43,193 bases of DNA from an uncultured Bacilli bacterium. Lineage in GTDB: Bacteria; Bacillota_I; Bacilli_A; RF39; UBA660. Both the position numbers and the translations under genes were made by a program. Position 1 is the first letter of the stretch. Each line of letters opens with the position of its first letter. Shown here piece after piece: positions 23,313 through 31,251 of the stretch. The DNA is taken from positions 1-43,193 of the forward strand of contig CANQSO010000005.1 of the NCBI GenBank assembly GCA_947626535.1, read 5' to 3'. Under the pieces are notes generated by a model. That model was not told the origin of the DNA. It searched no databases and saw only the letters and a program-made list of their open reading frames with translations.

Positions 23313-24828
23313 ATTAACTCTTCATCCGATTATGACTTACTTAATATTTGTAGGTATAATCATTGTAATAAGTGGGATATTATCTTTTATTGGTATTGCA
23401 TCAACTACATATAAGATTAATGTTAATACTCTAGAATATAATCAAAGTCTTTTAAGTGTTAAATCTTTATTTAACTTGACTGGTATTAGATATATTTTTA
23501 GTTCAACGGTATCTAACTTTATGAACTTTGCTCCTTTAAGTAGTTTTATAATCATTTTAATTGGTTTTGGGGTAATGGAAAAAAGTGGTTTTTTAAAAAC
23601 TGCTGTTGCCGTTATAACTAAGAAAATGAAGAAAAATACCGTAACTTTTTTAATAGTTTTCTTAAGCGTTGCCTTAAGTATTATGGGGGACTTATCCTAT
23701 ATTGTTATGCTTCCTTTAAGTGCTTGTATATTTAAATATGGAAGACGTAATCCTAAAATCGGTTTAATTGCTTCTTTTGCAGGGCTTTCTTGTGGCCAAG
23801 GTTTGTCAGCTATTTTTACAAGTGTAGACTCATCCCTTTTAACGGAAACCTCACTTGCGGCCAGAATTATTGATCCATCATATCGCCTTGCAACAATTAG
23901 TTCAATCTTTATTATGACCGTAGCCGTAGTGTTAGTTTCTTTAGCAATCACTTGGATTACTGAAAAAAAAGTTGCTAATAAAATTGGAAAATATCAAATA
24001 CCTGAAGAAGATAAAGAAGATATTTTAGTAACGAGAAAAGAAATTAAAGGATTTATTTTTTCAGTTGGGGCAGCAATTTTATATATCTTAGTATTCTTAT
24101 ATAATATTATACCAGGTCTTCCTTTTTCTGGAGCTTTATTAGATAATACCCAAGGATTTTTTATCGACAAACTATTTAGTTATAATTCTTTCTTCTCTAA
24201 TGGTTTTGTCTTTGTTGTAACTATTTTCTTTGTTATCTTAGGTTTATTTTATGGAATTGGTTCGAGAACTATTAAAAATCATCAAGACTTTATTGATACT
24301 TTAGGACATTCTTTGGATGGAACCGGAAAAACTTTAGTGTTGATTTTCTTTGCATCTTTATTTATAAGTTTATTTAAAGAAACTAATATTGGCTCTGTTA
24401 TTGTCGCGTCTTTAGCTAATTTATTTAGTAGTTTAAATTTCTCAGGGCTACCTTTAGTAATCTTGTTATTCCTAATTAGTGCTGTTGCCACATTCTTTGT
24501 GCCAACTTCAATTACTAAGTGGTCTATTTTAGCTCCTGTTGTAGTGCCTGTTATGATGAATGCTGGAATATCTCCTGAATTTTCGCAAGTAATATTCCGT
24601 TTTGGGGAATCATCTGTAATGGGTCTAACCCCATTAATGGCTTACTTTGTTATTTACCTAGCTATGTTAAATAAATATCATGATAAAGATAATTCTATCC
24701 CTTTAATGGAAGCCTTACGTTATCAAATACCATATTGTATTGTAACCTTCTTTGTTTTACTAACCTTAATTATCTTATGGTATGTTATTGGTCTTCCTCT
24801 TGGAATTAATGGAGCTATAGTGCTATAA
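23290..24828 (+). CDS. AbgT-family transporter
   Basis: The 512-residue polytopic protein has about a dozen hydrophobic segments and the AbgT family's features: NFAPLSSFIIILIGFGVMEKS, FLKTAVAVITKKMKKN, and a second repeat half near FVPTSITKWSILAPVVVPV. AbgT relatives carry p-aminobenzoyl-glutamate or export antimetabolites such as sulfonamides. The substrate cannot be fixed here. The start overlaps the DUF951 gene by 23 bases, so it is in the parAB-mscS operon. Confidence 0.88.
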   Translation: MKQKLKNKLTLHPIMTYLIFVGIIIVISGILSFIGIASTTYKINVNTLEYNQSLLSVKSLFNLTGIRYIFSSTVSNFMNFAPLSSFIIILIGFGVMEKSGFLKTAVAVITKKMKKNTVTFLIVFLSVALSIMGDLSYIVMLPLSACIFKYGRRNPKIGLIASFAGLSCGQGLSAIFTSVDSSLLTETSLAARIIDPSYRLATISSIFIMTVAVVLVSLAITWITEKKVANKIGKYQIPEEDKEDILVTRKEIKGFIFSVGAAILYILVFLYNIIPGLPFSGALLDNTQGFFIDKLFSYNSFFSNGFVFVVTIFFVILGLFYGIGSRTIKNHQDFIDTLGHSLDGTGKTLVLIFFASLFISLFKETNIGSVIVASLANLFSSLNFSGLPLVILLFLISAVATFFVPTSITKWSILAPVVVPVMMNAGISPEFSQVIFRFGESSVMGLTPLMAYFVIYLAMLNKYHDKDNSIPLMEALRYQIPYCIVTFFVLLTLIILWYVIGLPLGINGAIVL

Positions 24829-24850
24829 TTTAAAAGAAAGGTGTGGTCAT

Positions 24851-25954
24851 ATGTCTTTAAAAGCGGGGATTATTGGTTTACCAAATGTGGGAAAGTCGAC
24901 TTTATTTAATGCAATCACTAAAAAGCATATCTTAGCAGCTAATTATCCTTTTGCTACCATTGAACCAAATGTTGGGGTGGTAACGGTTCCGGATAGTCGT
25001 CTAGAATTCTTAGAAAATTTATATGTTCCTAAAAATACCGTTCCAACTTCATTTGAATTTACCGATATTGCAGGTTTAGTAAAAGGAGCTAGTCAAGGTG
25101 AAGGTTTAGGTAATAAATTTTTATCACATATTAGAGAAGTTGATGCCATTGTTGAAGTAGTAAGATGTTTTCAAGATGAAAATATTATTCATGTTGCCGG
25201 GGGAGTAGATCCGATTAGAGATATTGAAATTATTAACGTTGAATTAATACTAGCAGATTTAGAAATCATTTTAAATCGTATTAGTAAAATCGAAAAAAAA
25301 GCAACAACAACGAAAGATAAAGAATCATTATTAGAATTAGGAGCTTTACAAAAATGTCAAAAGTCTTTAGAACAAAATATTCCAATCAGATTAATTAAAG
25401 ATTTGAATGATGATGAACAACTGGCAATTAAAAGTTTTAATTTTATAACTGCTAAACCGATAATTTATGTAGCTAATGTTAATGAAGATACGGCTGTTCT
25501 AGGTGAAAATGAATATGTTAGTAAAGTTAAAAGTTATGCTAGTAATGAAGGTTCTAGTGTAATTGTGATGTGTGCTAAAATGGAAAGTGAATTAGCTGAG
25601 TTAGAAGAAAGTGAAAAGAAAAACTTCTTAAAAGAATTAGGTATTAATTATAGTGGTTTAGATAAATTGATTTTTGCGACTTATGATTTACTAGGACTTG
25701 AAACATTTTTTACCGTTGGTAAAGATGAATGTCGAGCTTGGACTTTTAAAAAGGGAATGGTTGCTAAGAAATGTGCTGGTTTAATTCATTCTGATATTGA
25801 AAGAGGTTTTATTAAAGCCGAAATTATGAAATATAATGATTTAGAAGAATTAAAAGATGATAAAAAAGTTCAAGAAGCTGGTAAGCTTTATTTAGAAGGT
25901 AAAGATTATGTAATGCAAGATGGGGATATTGTATATTTTCGTTTTAATGTTTAA
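24851..25954 (+). CDS. ychF: Redox-regulated ATPase/GTPase YchF
   Basis: YchF is a conserved Obg-type P-loop protein that binds ATP and ribosomes. The 367-residue protein has G1 GLPNVGKST at residues 9-17, FTDIAGLVKGASQGEGLGN (G3 and switch), a central coiled coil and a C-terminal TGS domain (GKDYVMQDGDIVYFRFNV). AAAGGTG lies upstream of the ATG. It follows abgT by 22 bases, in the usual parB-to-ychF neighbourhood of Firmicutes. Confidence 0.97.
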   Translation: MSLKAGIIGLPNVGKSTLFNAITKKHILAANYPFATIEPNVGVVTVPDSRLEFLENLYVPKNTVPTSFEFTDIAGLVKGASQGEGLGNKFLSHIREVDAIVEVVRCFQDENIIHVAGGVDPIRDIEIINVELILADLEIILNRISKIEKKATTTKDKESLLELGALQKCQKSLEQNIPIRLIKDLNDDEQLAIKSFNFITAKPIIYVANVNEDTAVLGENEYVSKVKSYASNEGSSVIVMCAKMESELAELEESEKKNFLKELGINYSGLDKLIFATYDLLGLETFFTVGKDECRAWTFKKGMVAKKCAGLIHSDIERGFIKAEIMKYNDLEELKDDKKVQEAGKLYLEGKDYVMQDGDIVYFRFNV

Positions 25955-25970
25955 AAAATAGAGGTGTGGG

Positions 25971-26690
25971 ATGTTTTGGATTAGTTTATTAGTGGCAGTT
26001 TTTTTAGGACTTGAGTGTTATAGTTTATTTCAAAAAAAATTAAAGAAGACAAGTATAAGATTTGCTTTGTTAACTTTAGTATATCTTGTTATTAACTTTT
26101 TAATGCTTTATAAATCTTTAAAAGTAGAATATTCATCTATAATCTATTTAATGAATTCTTTAGCTAATAATCCAATTGTAACTATTTTATGGATACTAAT
26201 AAATATTGCTTTATATTTGTATCTTGCTAAAGAAATGTTTAAACTTCGTAAAAAACATAAACAAAATAAAAAAATATTATTAGGAATATTAATTTCATAT
26301 TTAATTTATGATATCTTGTTAATCTTTGTTTTGTTCCATAATATTATGGTTTATATTTTATTAATTCTATTAATTAGTTTAATTGTCTTAACCGTTAAAA
26401 GTTATTTAAAATCTCATAAAAATTATTTAATTATTATTTTTCTAATTTTAAGTTTATTTACTTTCTATTCATACTTTACTTATGGAGGTTCTGCTAGACT
26501 TCAAATTGCCATGATGGGTTACCCTTTTAGTGCCTATCAAACGGGTTTAGAAGAATTAACTCATTTAAAAGAAAAAAATGTTAGACAATTTTATCCCATT
26601 AAAAATATTCCCGTTGAAAGTGGAGATATGGGTATTATTTTAATTAAAAATCATGTTATTATTAAAATTGGTAAATATATTGGCTTTTAA
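25971..26690 (+). CDS. Uncharacterised membrane protein
   Basis: The 239-residue protein has about five transmembrane segments, a Lys-rich cytoplasmic loop near residue 95, and a soluble C-terminal tail of about 60 residues (EELTHLKEKNVRQFYPIKN, then a short beta-like end). I do not recognise a family. It starts 16 bases after ychF with GAGGTG upstream, so it is the last gene of that operon. Confidence 0.7.
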   Translation: MFWISLLVAVFLGLECYSLFQKKLKKTSIRFALLTLVYLVINFLMLYKSLKVEYSSIIYLMNSLANNPIVTILWILINIALYLYLAKEMFKLRKKHKQNKKILLGILISYLIYDILLIFVLFHNIMVYILLILLISLIVLTVKSYLKSHKNYLIIIFLILSLFTFYSYFTYGGSARLQIAMMGYPFSAYQTGLEELTHLKEKNVRQFYPIKNIPVESGDMGIILIKNHVIIKIGKYIGF

Positions 26691-26760
26691 TAAGCCTTTT
26701 TATTTTTATAAAAAATGTAGAATTATTATTAAAAAAATAGTTAAAAATTTACGGTTTGTT

Positions 26761-26840
26761 TTCTAAAAATGTGATTTTTAAAGCAAAAAAGCCTTCTAAA
26801 AATGTGATTTTAGGTGTTGATTTTCTTTCTGAAAATGTGA
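26761..26840 (+). repeat. Three copies of a 14-mer at exact 33-bp spacing upstream of the ATPase gene
   Basis: TTCTAAAAATGTGA occurs at 26761 and 26794 and as TTCTGAAAATGTGA at 26827; the starts are 33 bases apart each time, about three helical turns. The third copy fills the spacer of the promoter at 26817-26846. This fits a cooperative operator array. The same motif recurs at 29003 and 29036, again 33 apart. Confidence 0.65.
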
Positions 26841-26846
26841 TAATAT
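26817..26846 (+). promoter_or_regulatory. Promoter of the DUF4143-type ATPase gene
   Basis: TTGATT (26817-26822), an 18-base spacer occupied by the third repeat copy, and TAATAT (26841-26846) lie before the AGGAGAG ribosome site at about 26852. A protein bound to the repeat would block this promoter. Confidence 0.55.
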
Positions 26847-26865
26847 TATTTAGGAGAGTGATATT

Positions 26866-28212
26866 ATGGCTGAGTTAAAGCGAAAAATAGATAAATTTTT
26901 AGTTGATTGGAAAAATTCAAAAGATAAAAAACCATTAATAATTAAAGGAGCAAGACAAATTGGTAAGACGACATCGATAGAAAAATTTGGTAAAGAAAAT
27001 TACACATCTTTTATTGAAATTAATTATGTTTCTATGCCTCAATTTACTCAGATATTTCAAAATGGCTATTCAACAGATAAAATTATTAAAAATATTAGTT
27101 TGCTAAATAGTGATTTTAAATTTATACCAGGAGATACTTTAATATTTTTTGATGAAATGCAAGAATATCCTGATACGGCAACATCTTTAAAATTTTTTCA
27201 TGAAGATGGTAGATTTGATGTTATTTGTTCTGGTTCATTAATGGGAATAAATTATAATCAAATCCATTCTAATAGTGTAGGTAATAAAGAAGATTACATA
27301 ATGATGTCATTAGATTTTGAAGAATATTTATGGGCTAAAGGATATAGTAATGAACAAATTGAAGATTTGTATAAATGTATGAAAGAAGTTAAGCCATTAA
27401 CAAATATAGAGTATGATGTTATGATGAGTAATTTTAAAGATTACATTATAACTGGGGGAATGCCTGAAATTGTAAGTACATTTATTGATAACAAAAATTT
27501 TAGTGGGATTTTATCATTAGAGCAAAAATTATTAGCTGATTATGAAGAAGATATTACTAAATATGCTGGTGGTTTAGATAAATCAAAAATATTAGATGCT
27601 TATAAAAAAATTAAAATATTTCTTGGAAATGATAATAAGAAATTTCAAATTACTAAACTCAGAAATGGAGCTAGAAATAGAGAGTACATTGGTGTTATAG
27701 ATTGGCTAGATAGAGCTGGAATTGTTAACATAAGTTATTCATTAGAACACTTAGAAATGCCTTTGAAAGCAAATTATAATCCAGATAATTATCGTCTTTA
27801 CTTTAGTGATACCGGACTATTAATAGGCTCGCTTGATGAAGAATCACAAAAAGATTTAAGAAATAATCAAAACTTTGGAACGTATAAAGGAGCTCTATAT
27901 GAAAATATAGTGGCAGAAATGCTTACTAAAGCTGGATTTGATTTATTCTTTTATAGAGACGAACAAAATAAAATCGAAATGGATTTTATAATAAGGGATG
28001 AAAAAAGTATAATTCCTGTAGAAGTAAAAGCAAGTGATAACGCAACTTATTCATTAAATAAATTAATAGAAGAAAAACAATATAAAAATGTGAAATATGG
28101 TATAAAACTATGTAATAAAAATATAGGATTTAATGGTAAATTTTATACATTTCCGTACTTTATGACTTTTTTTCTTAAACGCTTTTTAAATGAAAAAAAG
28201 TTGGAAAAATAG
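26866..28212 (+). CDS. AAA ATPase with C-terminal DUF4143
   Basis: The 448-residue protein has P-loop GARQIGKT at residues 28-35, Walker B TLIFFDEMQEYPD and sensor region VICSGSLMG. The C-terminal DUF4143 region includes EMDFIIRDEKSIIPVEVKASDN, which has the D...E-x-K pattern of restriction-endonuclease folds. This family is common and often multi-copy in gut bacteria; its role is not settled. The 3' end of a second copy lies at 28930-28986, beyond the toxin-antitoxin pair, so the locus once held at least two. Confidence 0.88.
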   Translation: MAELKRKIDKFLVDWKNSKDKKPLIIKGARQIGKTTSIEKFGKENYTSFIEINYVSMPQFTQIFQNGYSTDKIIKNISLLNSDFKFIPGDTLIFFDEMQEYPDTATSLKFFHEDGRFDVICSGSLMGINYNQIHSNSVGNKEDYIMMSLDFEEYLWAKGYSNEQIEDLYKCMKEVKPLTNIEYDVMMSNFKDYIITGGMPEIVSTFIDNKNFSGILSLEQKLLADYEEDITKYAGGLDKSKILDAYKKIKIFLGNDNKKFQITKLRNGARNREYIGVIDWLDRAGIVNISYSLEHLEMPLKANYNPDNYRLYFSDTGLLIGSLDEESQKDLRNNQNFGTYKGALYENIVAEMLTKAGFDLFFYRDEQNKIEMDFIIRDEKSIIPVEVKASDNATYSLNKLIEEKQYKNVKYGIKLCNKNIGFNGKFYTFPYFMTFFLKRFLNEKKLEK

Positions 28213-28278
28213 ATAAAATATAATGGAATAAGTTTCAAAAATATGCATACAATATATATATAATATATGTATATTAAG

Positions 28279-28307
28279 TTGACAAAACTAAACAAATATG
28301 TTAATAT
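28279..28307 (+). promoter_or_regulatory. Promoter of the relB/yafQ operon
   Basis: A perfect TTGACA (28279-28284), a 17-base spacer and TAATAT (28302-28307) precede an AAAGGAGG ribosome site (about 28317-28324). Because the promoter covers 28279-28307, coding cannot start at 28267. Confidence 0.75.
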
Positions 28308-28332
28308 ACTATCGAAAAGGAGGGTTGATGTT

Positions 28333-28626
28333 ATGGCTAATTTAACTAGCATTGTTAATGTCAACGTGGATAAAAACTTAAAAAATCAAGCAAATGAAAT
28401 CCTTAATGATTTAGGACTAAATATGAGCACTGCTATTAATATGTTTTTAAAACAAATAGTTAAACGAGATGGACTTCCATTTGAAGTAACAAATCCTAAG
28501 CCAAGTAACGAAATGTTGCATGCTTTAGAAGAGAGTGAAAAAATAATAAAAGAGATAAGAGAAGGAAGAAGAACAGGTTATAATAATATGAGTGACCTTA
28601 TATCTTCTTTAGAAGAGGAATATTAA
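28333..28626 (+). CDS. RelB/DinJ-family antitoxin
   Basis: The 97-residue protein has a ribbon-helix-helix DNA-binding N terminus (SIVNVNVDKNLKNQANEIL, then LGLNMSTAINMFLKQI) and the DinJ-like RDGLPFEV, with an acidic C-terminal tail that would cover the toxin. It probably represses its own promoter together with the toxin. The stop shares one base with the toxin start, the normal coupled arrangement. Confidence 0.93.
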   Translation: MANLTSIVNVNVDKNLKNQANEILNDLGLNMSTAINMFLKQIVKRDGLPFEVTNPKPSNEMLHALEESEKIIKEIREGRRTGYNNMSDLISSLEEEY

Positions 28627-28913
28627 TGAAATTCATTGTAGATTATACTAGTGATTTTAAAAAACAATTTAAAAAAATTAAAAAACAGGGAAAAGATTTA
28701 AAAAAGTTATATGAAGTAATAGAACTTTTAGCAAATGGACAACAGCTAGATTCAAAATGTAGAAATCATAAACTAATTAATGATAAATACTATAAAAAGT
28801 GTTATGAATGTCATATTGCACCAGATTGGTTATTGATTTATAGATATGAAGAAAAAGAATTAATTTTACCATTAATGAATACTGGCAGTCATAGTGAATT
28901 ATTTGATAAATAA
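28626..28913 (+). CDS. YafQ-family ribosome-dependent mRNA interferase toxin
   Basis: The 95-residue RelE/YafQ-fold toxin has a basic N terminus (DFKKQFKKIKKQGKDLKKL), the ECHIAPDWLLIYRYE core and C-terminal TGSHSELF with the catalytic histidine. It should cut mRNA on the ribosome when the antitoxin is degraded. The pair sits between an ATPase gene and the 3' remnant of a second ATPase copy, as if it arrived by insertion or by a deletion that fused two loci. Confidence 0.93.
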   Translation: MKFIVDYTSDFKKQFKKIKKQGKDLKKLYEVIELLANGQQLDSKCRNHKLINDKYYKKCYECHIAPDWLLIYRYEEKELILPLMNTGSHSELFDK

Positions 28914-28929
28914 GATATCTTTTCTGAAA

Positions 28930-28986
28930 ACATTTTCATATTTCATAAACTTTTTTCTTAAACGCTTTTTAAATGAAAAAAAATGA
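28930..28986 (+). pseudogene. 3' remnant of a second DUF4143-type ATPase gene
   Basis: In frame it reads TFSYFINFFLKRFLNEKK-stop, matching the end of the upstream ATPase (TFPYFMTFFLKRFLNEKK, with three further residues before its stop). A stretch of about 30 bases is identical in the DNA, while upstream codons differ. It has no start and no ribosome site. It shows that a paralogous copy once ended here. Confidence 0.8.
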
Positions 28987-29002
28987 GTTTTCCAAAATAT
29001 TT

Positions 29003-29049
29003 TTCTAAAAATGTGATTTTTGTTATTGATTTTCTTTCTAAAAATGTGA
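29003..29049 (+). repeat. Two more copies of the 33-bp-spaced 14-mer
   Basis: TTCTAAAAATGTGA begins at 29003 and again at 29036, 33 bases apart. TTGATT before the second copy (29026-29031) keeps the layout of the ATPase promoter, but the -10 position is weak. It looks like the control region of a lost ATPase copy. Confidence 0.6.
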
Positions 29050-29065
29050 AAATTCAGGAAAAAAT

Positions 29066-29113
29066 AGTCGGAATTTTGTGTAAAAATAGCTTAAAAAAGT
29101 CGGAATTTTGTGT
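29066..29113 (+). repeat. Two copies of a 16-mer 32 bases apart
   Basis: AGTCGGAATTTTGTGT occurs at 29066-29081 and 29098-29113. It differs from the 14-mer family, but the near-33 spacing continues the same periodic pattern. No gene is seen in 28987-29292. Confidence 0.5.
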
Positions 29114-29205
29114 TAAACATCTAGAAATAAAGTATTTGTTCATATTTAATTTATAAGGCAATACCTAATAATTATGGTGTACTTTAGTTCAAATAAATAA
29201 ATATA

Positions 29206-29234
29206 ACACCTAGTAAAATTAGGTGTATTTTTTT
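29206..29234 (+). terminator. Orphan terminator before the radical SAM gene
   Basis: ACACCTA (29206-29212) pairs with TAGGTGT (29220-29226) around a 7-base loop and runs into ATTTTTTT. No coding gene lies directly upstream on this strand, so it ends read-through from the toxin operon, a small RNA, or a lost gene. Confidence 0.6.
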
Positions 29235-29292
29235 GAAAAGATGTAAGTGACAAACAATCGTTTTTTTTGTATAATTTAATTGGGTGGGTTCT

Positions 29293-30180
29293 ATGGAAAA
29301 AGTTAAAACTAAAACTATTATGACTAAATCAGACCAAGGTAATAAATGGTTTGGGATTGATTATCATATGAATTTATATAAAGGTTGTTCTTTTGGATGT
29401 ATTTATTGTAATTCAAGATGTGAATCTTATCATATTAAAAATTTTGATCAAATTAGATGTAAAGAAAATGCTTTAGAAATTTTAGAAGAAGAATTAAAAA
29501 GTAAAGGATATAAAGGTGTTATATCTTTTGGAACATTATCTGACCCTTATAATTTAGAAGAAGAAAATTTAAAATTAACTAGAGGTGCTTTAGAATTAAT
29601 TTTAAAGTATGGTTTTGGGGTATCTATTGATACGAAAAGTGATTTAATCTTAAGGGATATTGATTTACTTAAAGCTATATCTGAACGTAATAGTGTTATT
29701 ATTAAAATATCGATTACTACTCATGATGATGCTCTAGCTAAAAAAATTGAACCTAAAGTTATATCTTCTAGTAGACGTTTTGAACTTGTTAAAACTTTAA
29801 ATGAAAATGGTATATATACTGGTATTTTATTACATCCCGTTTTACCTTTTCTAACTGATAATGAAGAAACAATTACTAGTATTATCGAAAAAGGGTATTC
29901 TGCTCACACTAAATTTATTTATACTAAAATGGGCATGACTTTAAGAACTAATCAAAGAGATTATTATTATGCCGCTTTAGATCAATTATATCCAGGTTTA
30001 AAAGAAGATTATATGAGTGTTTATAATAATCGTCATATTTGTAATACCTTGCAATATCGTTATTTAATGGAATTATTTTTAAATAAGTGTAGTGAGTATC
30101 ATATCTTAACTGATATGGATGCCATAATAAGTGATTATAAAAAAGTAATACCTAAAAATGAACAGATAAGTTTATTTTAA
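29293..30180 (+). CDS. SPL-type radical SAM protein
   Basis: The 295-residue radical SAM enzyme has the motif CSFGCIYC (CxxxCxxC) in YKGCSFGCIYCNSRCESY, and FGTLSDPYNLEE in the SAM-binding region. It belongs to the spore-photoproduct-lyase-like family, whose members are mostly of unknown substrate; it is not shown to repair DNA here. ATG 29293 is chosen over GTG 29284; the ribosome site is weak (GGTGGG). Confidence 0.82.
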   Translation: MEKVKTKTIMTKSDQGNKWFGIDYHMNLYKGCSFGCIYCNSRCESYHIKNFDQIRCKENALEILEEELKSKGYKGVISFGTLSDPYNLEEENLKLTRGALELILKYGFGVSIDTKSDLILRDIDLLKAISERNSVIIKISITTHDDALAKKIEPKVISSSRRFELVKTLNENGIYTGILLHPVLPFLTDNEETITSIIEKGYSAHTKFIYTKMGMTLRTNQRDYYYAALDQLYPGLKEDYMSVYNNRHICNTLQYRYLMELFLNKCSEYHILTDMDAIISDYKKVIPKNEQISLF

Positions 30181-30181
30181 A

Positions 30182-30216
30182 AAGTTAGGATATATATTAT
30201 ATTCCAACTTTTTTTT
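30182..30216 (+). terminator. Terminator after the radical SAM gene
   Basis: AAAGTTAGGATATA and the downstream TATTCCAACTTTTTTTT pair with a small bulge and end in a long T-run directly after the stop codon. Confidence 0.6.
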
Positions 30217-30249
30217 ATGGCATAAAATAATTTGAAAGAAGGCGTCTTT

Positions 30250-30606
30250 ATGGAAAGTATTTCTTTAGGCCAAATAGCAGGTATTTTAACTTTTTTAACT
30301 GTCTTAATAGGTGGGATTACAACTATTGTTGCTGTTCTTAAAAAATTTATTTCAAAAATCCTTAAACCAATTGAAAAAAAGATCGATGAGCTACAAGAAA
30401 CTTCTTCTAAAAGTAGAAATAATATTGAATTAGAATTAATTAAAATAATATTAGTTAATTTTGTTAATGATATTGATCAAGGTATAAATAAAACCCAAAT
30501 TCAAAAACAAAATGCTTATGAACTTTATGATCGATATCAAACTTTAGGTGGAAATAGTTATGTTCATGATCGTTGGAAAAAGTTAAAAGATGAAGGTAAA
30601 TTATAA
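30250..30606 (+). CDS. Small single-pass membrane protein (phage-type)
   Basis: The 118-residue protein has one N-terminal transmembrane segment (about residues 8-33), then an amphipathic basic region and a soluble tail ending ELYDRYQTLGGNSYVHDRWK. Similar short proteins with an ELYDxY/GNSYxHDxW tail are common in Firmicutes prophages; the function is unknown. ATG 30250 fits the AAGAAGG site better than ATG 30232. It stands alone between two terminators. Confidence 0.6.
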   Translation: MESISLGQIAGILTFLTVLIGGITTIVAVLKKFISKILKPIEKKIDELQETSSKSRNNIELELIKIILVNFVNDIDQGINKTQIQKQNAYELYDRYQTLGGNSYVHDRWKKLKDEGKL

Positions 30607-30615
30607 ATTATGTCA

Positions 30616-30648
30616 TAAAAAAAGCCTCAATTTTGAGGTTATTTTTTA
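30616..30648. terminator. Bidirectional terminator between convergent genes
   Basis: CCTCA and TGAGG form the stem core (30625-30638), flanked by an A-run on the left and a T-run on the right, so it serves both the forward small-protein gene and the reverse DUF308 gene. Confidence 0.75.
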
Positions 30649-31154
30649 TTTTTTAAAGAATTTATTATGTCATATATTGAAGTAATTATTAAAACTATAC
30701 CAATAATAATTAAGATAGCATTAGCAAATAATATTGTATAAATGCCTAATAAAATTAAAACAATTGCCAAAACTAAATCAACTAAATTAGTTTTAAATTG
30801 TAAGTAAATTATTAACTTATTTAATCCAACAAGTAATAACCAAATACCTGATATTATTTGAATAGCATTACTTAAAATACTAGCAAGTAAAATGGTTAAT
30901 AAACCAATTGCAATTCCAAGAATTCCACTAACTAGAGTTTCATTATTATCTAGATTAAATTGCTTTTTATCTTTAAAATATGTTCCTAATCTAATAATTC
31001 CAAAAGCTGTTACAATTACTCCTAAAATAATAAATATTGTCGTGATAAGTTGATTAGCATTTAAGGTTAAAATAATACCCAATACTAACATAATAATACT
31101 AGAAATTAAATTTAAATTTTTATCTTCTTGTTTTTTTACAACAGTTACTTTCAT
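30639..31154 (-). CDS. DUF308/HdeD-like membrane protein
   Basis: The 171-residue protein consists almost entirely of six hydrophobic segments in a repeated pattern, as in the HdeD/DUF308 family (for example SIIMLVLGIILTL, then GILGIAIGLLTILLASIL). In other bacteria HdeD is linked to acid stress; here only the family is clear. The start at 31154 has an AAGG site; the longer in-frame start at 31202 lacks one. Confidence 0.78.
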   Translation of the reverse strand: MKVTVVKKQEDKNLNLISSIIMLVLGIILTLNANQLITTIFIILGVIVTAFGIIRLGTYFKDKKQFNLDNNETLVSGILGIAIGLLTILLASILSNAIQIISGIWLLLVGLNKLIIYLQFKTNLVDLVLAIVLILLGIYTILFANAILIIIGIVLIITSIYDIINSLKNKK

Positions 31155-31251
31155 GACTACCTTCTTTCTAATAATAATATAACACTTAATAATTAAATTC
31201 ACAATATTAAAAAAATTTGTTATAATAGTTCTTAGAATAAGGGTTGAAAAA

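Noticed and set aside
26761-29113. Short repeats at about 33-bp spacing considered as a CRISPR array
   Set aside because: Only two or three 14-mers per group, the sequence between them is simple AT-rich DNA, and no cas genes are nearby. The position over a promoter fits an operator array better.
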